DNA from: MWDT01 sp035506315
Lineage (GTDB): Bacteria > Verrucomicrobiota > Verrucomicrobiia > Opitutales > Opitutaceae
Assembly (NCBI GenBank): GCA_035506315.1
Contig: DATJPQ010000270.1
Span: forward strand, 1 to 6,850
Direction: 5' to 3'
DNA: 6,850 nucleotides
Below, in pieces: positions 5,282 to 6,850 of this stretch (within the stretch, counting starts at the first letter, position 1; every line of letters starts with the position of its first letter). The notes beneath the pieces were generated by a model. The model saw only the letters and a list, made by a program, of their open reading frames with translations. It had not been told where the DNA came from and did no database searches. Made by a program: the position numbers and the translations under genes.

Positions 5282-5351
5282 CGTATTGCTATTCTTCTTT
5301 CCGTCGGCACTTTGACGTAGGTCATCGGTCGCAACGCTTCCGCCTTCTTCC

Positions 5352-6850
5352 ATGATGAGAGAAAAGCTCACCTATCTCGTCCCGCTCGCGATGGGCGTCC
5401 TGCTCGCCCTGCTGTTGCTTTGGCGGTTGGTCATCGTTGAGCGCGACAACCTGGCCGCGCTGGCCAAACGCGATCGGGCCCTGGCGCAGGCGACGGGGTC
5501 GGCTTCTGCTGCGGCGACACCGGTCGGGCGGAAAATGCCCGATCGCGCGACTCTCCGGGCCGAGGCCGCGGCGCAGCAGTTGCTGGCCAAGCTCGTGGAT
5601 CAACTCGCCCAGCGCGGCACCCGGAAGCACGAGAGCGTGCTCACGTTCAAAGACGCCGACGCCTACCGGAAATTTCTCGCCCGCGCCCAGCAGTCAGGTC
5701 TGACCGTGCTCGGGCAACTCGATGCCTTTAACACGGTGCGCGTCGGTTTCGACTCCCTTTCGGCGCTGCAGGACGACCTCCTGCAGAATGCCGCCGACTA
5801 TCAGGATGCGACCGCAAATTTTTATATCCAGATTCCCCATGCGCCGCCCGCCGAGGAACGCGCCGTGGTCAACCAGGTGCCCTTCGGTAATCGCATGCTC
5901 AACTTCCTCGGCGTCGCCGGCGACACCAGCCAGTGGGGCCAGGGCGTCACCATCGCCGTGCTCGACAGCGGCGTGATGCCCGACAGCACGTTTGGCCAGG
6001 GTCGGATACGTTATCTCGACATCGGTCTCGGCACCTCCGCCGGCAACGGCGCGGAAGACGGCCATGGCACGGCCGTGGCGGCGCTGGCAGCCGGCGCCGC
6101 TTCGGATGCCCCGGGCGTCGCCCCGGGGGCCAGTATCCTAAGTATCCGGGTTACGGGCACGGATGGCACGAGCGACATCTTCACTTTGTCGCAGGCGATC
6201 GTGGCGGCGGTCGACGCCGGAGCTCGCATCATCAACATCAGCCTTGGTGGTTATGCGACCACCGGCATGTTGAACCAGGCCATCGGCTATGCATATGCCC
6301 AAGGTGCGGTGATCGTAGCCTCCGCCGGCAACGACCAGGCGGCCCAGCTCACGTGGCCCGCCGCCGATCCGCGCGTCATTTCCGTCGGCGCCGTCGACGC
6401 GGCCGAACAGCAGGTCTATTTCTCCAATTCCGGCCCGCAGCTGCAGATGACCGCGCCCGGCTACGGCGTGCAAACCGCCTGGCTCGACGGCCAGCGCGTG
6501 GTCTTCGACGGCACCTCCGCCAGTGCCCCCATCGTCGCCGGCGCCATCGCCGCGATGATGTCGCAGAATCCCGGCATGACCGCGACGCAGGCGTGGCAGA
6601 CGCTCCAGCAATACGCCAGCGATGGCGGCCCGCCCGGCCCCGATCCCGCCTTCGGCAACGGCATCCTCAATCTCGGCTGGGCCATGAATCGCGGCGACAC
6701 GGCGCGCGTCGATACTGCGGTCTCCAGCAATTATTACGATGCGACGACGGGACAGATGCAGTTCGTCGTGCAAAACCGCAGCGGACACGCGGTCAGCGGC
6801 CTGCAACTAAATGTCGAGGCCAACAGCGCCAGCATCCCGTATTCCGTCCC
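5352..6850 (+). CDS. membrane-anchored subtilisin-like (S8) serine protease, 3' end cut by window
   Basis: The frame runs from ATG 5352 to the window end without a stop, 499 residues so far; an in-frame TGA at 5313-5315 limits the start, and ATG 5355 is an alternative. Residues about 8-29 form one hydrophobic helix after a short basic N-terminus, with no obvious cleavage site, suggesting a membrane anchor with the protease outside the cytoplasm. Residues about 94-145 (VLTFKDADAYRKFL, GLTVLGQLDAFNTVRVGF, SLSALQDDL) alternate strands and helices like an I9- or fervidolysin-type prodomain. The catalytic domain (about 175-445) has the full set: D205 in AVLDSG, H238 in DGHGTA, oxyanion N327 in ASAGN and S389 in DGTSASAP. 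The residue after the catalytic Ser is Ala rather than the common Met. From about 450 a strand-rich extension begins (VDTAVSSNYYD, MQFVVQNRSG), probably a beta-sandwich. No Shine-Dalgarno is seen. Substrate and partners are unknown. Confidence 0.93.
   Translation, partial: MMREKLTYLVPLAMGVLLALLLLWRLVIVERDNLAALAKRDRALAQATGSASAAATPVGRKMPDRATLRAEAAAQQLLAKLVDQLAQRGTRKHESVLTFKDADAYRKFLARAQQSGLTVLGQLDAFNTVRVGFDSLSALQDDLLQNAADYQDATANFYIQIPHAPPAEERAVVNQVPFGNRMLNFLGVAGDTSQWGQGVTIAVLDSGVMPDSTFGQGRIRYLDIGLGTSAGNGAEDGHGTAVAALAAGAASDAPGVAPGASILSIRVTGTDGTSDIFTLSQAIVAAVDAGARIINISLGGYATTGMLNQAIGYAYAQGAVIVASAGNDQAAQLTWPAADPRVISVGAVDAAEQQVYFSNSGPQLQMTAPGYGVQTAWLDGQRVVFDGTSASAPIVAGAIAAMMSQNPGMTATQAWQTLQQYASDGGPPGPDPAFGNGILNLGWAMNRGDTARVDTAVSSNYYDATTGQMQFVVQNRSGHAVSGLQLNVEANSASIPYSV

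Larger units (their letters stand above)
4960..5351. other. hairpin-dense gene-free spacer
   Basis: I find no coding sequence here; open frames in this stretch are low-complexity GC artefacts. Besides the structures listed separately, there are smaller inverted repeats. TGTGGTTT (5043-5050) pairs with AAGCCACA (5057-5064), with one wobble pair. GGATCAC (5096-5102) pairs with GTGATCC (5129-5135). GTCCGC (5114-5119) pairs with GCGGAC (5136-5141). CCGGT (5145-5149) pairs with ACCGG (5163-5167). The second half (5220-5255) is a pyrimidine-rich tract. It may be a mosaic of repetitive extragenic palindromes or hold a structured RNA. Confidence 0.6.

Noticed and set aside
6138..6806. 222-codon minus-strand frame within the protease gene
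   Set aside because: It is antisense to the subtilase catalytic domain, whose D/H/N/S motifs are all present on the plus strand.

Overview
The window is high-GC bacterial DNA that probably comes from a Verrucomicrobiota member of the Opitutaceae type. This is an inference from three things: the sugar-type Na+/solute symporter next to a DUF1080 (3-keto-disaccharide hydrolase) protein, the near absence of Shine-Dalgarno sequences, and GTAG-headed REP palindromes between genes. No rRNA or marker gene is present to confirm it. No tRNA, CRISPR array, transposase or phage gene was seen.

Left part (1-2920), carbohydrate use. The 3' end of a secreted DUF1080 protein (1-636) is followed by an inverted pair of REP hairpins (659-732). 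After an otherwise gene-free leader comes a complete 613-residue SGLT-like sodium/sugar symporter (1025-2866), closed by a textbook rho-independent terminator (2888-2920). The transporter keeps, by alignment from memory, all the polar sugar-contact positions of human SGLT1, so a sugar substrate is a good guess. Together the two genes fit hydrolysis of a carbohydrate outside the cytoplasm followed by uptake of the product.

Middle part (2921-4959), unrelated single genes. A stand-alone HDOD-domain protein (3059-3931) lies on the minus strand, convergent with the transporter. It is divergent from a compact nitroreductase-family flavoprotein (4151-4645), which has a consensus -35 box so close to the ATG that the transcript may be leaderless. 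A 70-residue two-helix membrane protein follows (4747-4959). It has a perfect Shine-Dalgarno and a striking C-terminal cysteine cluster, and I do not recognise its family.

Right part (4960-6850). About 390 gene-free bases (4960-5351) are packed with hairpins, including one 15-bp stem and a second GTAG-headed palindrome that looks like a different REP class. Then begins a membrane-anchored subtilisin-like (S8) serine protease (5352 onward) with an N-terminal anchor, a prodomain-like region and a complete Asp/His/Asn/Ser catalytic set. It runs off the window in a C-terminal extension.

No clear multi-gene novel system (defence, secretion or mobile) is visible. The parts most worth following up are the cysteine-cluster microprotein, the hairpin-dense spacer, and the REP pair with compensatory stem changes.
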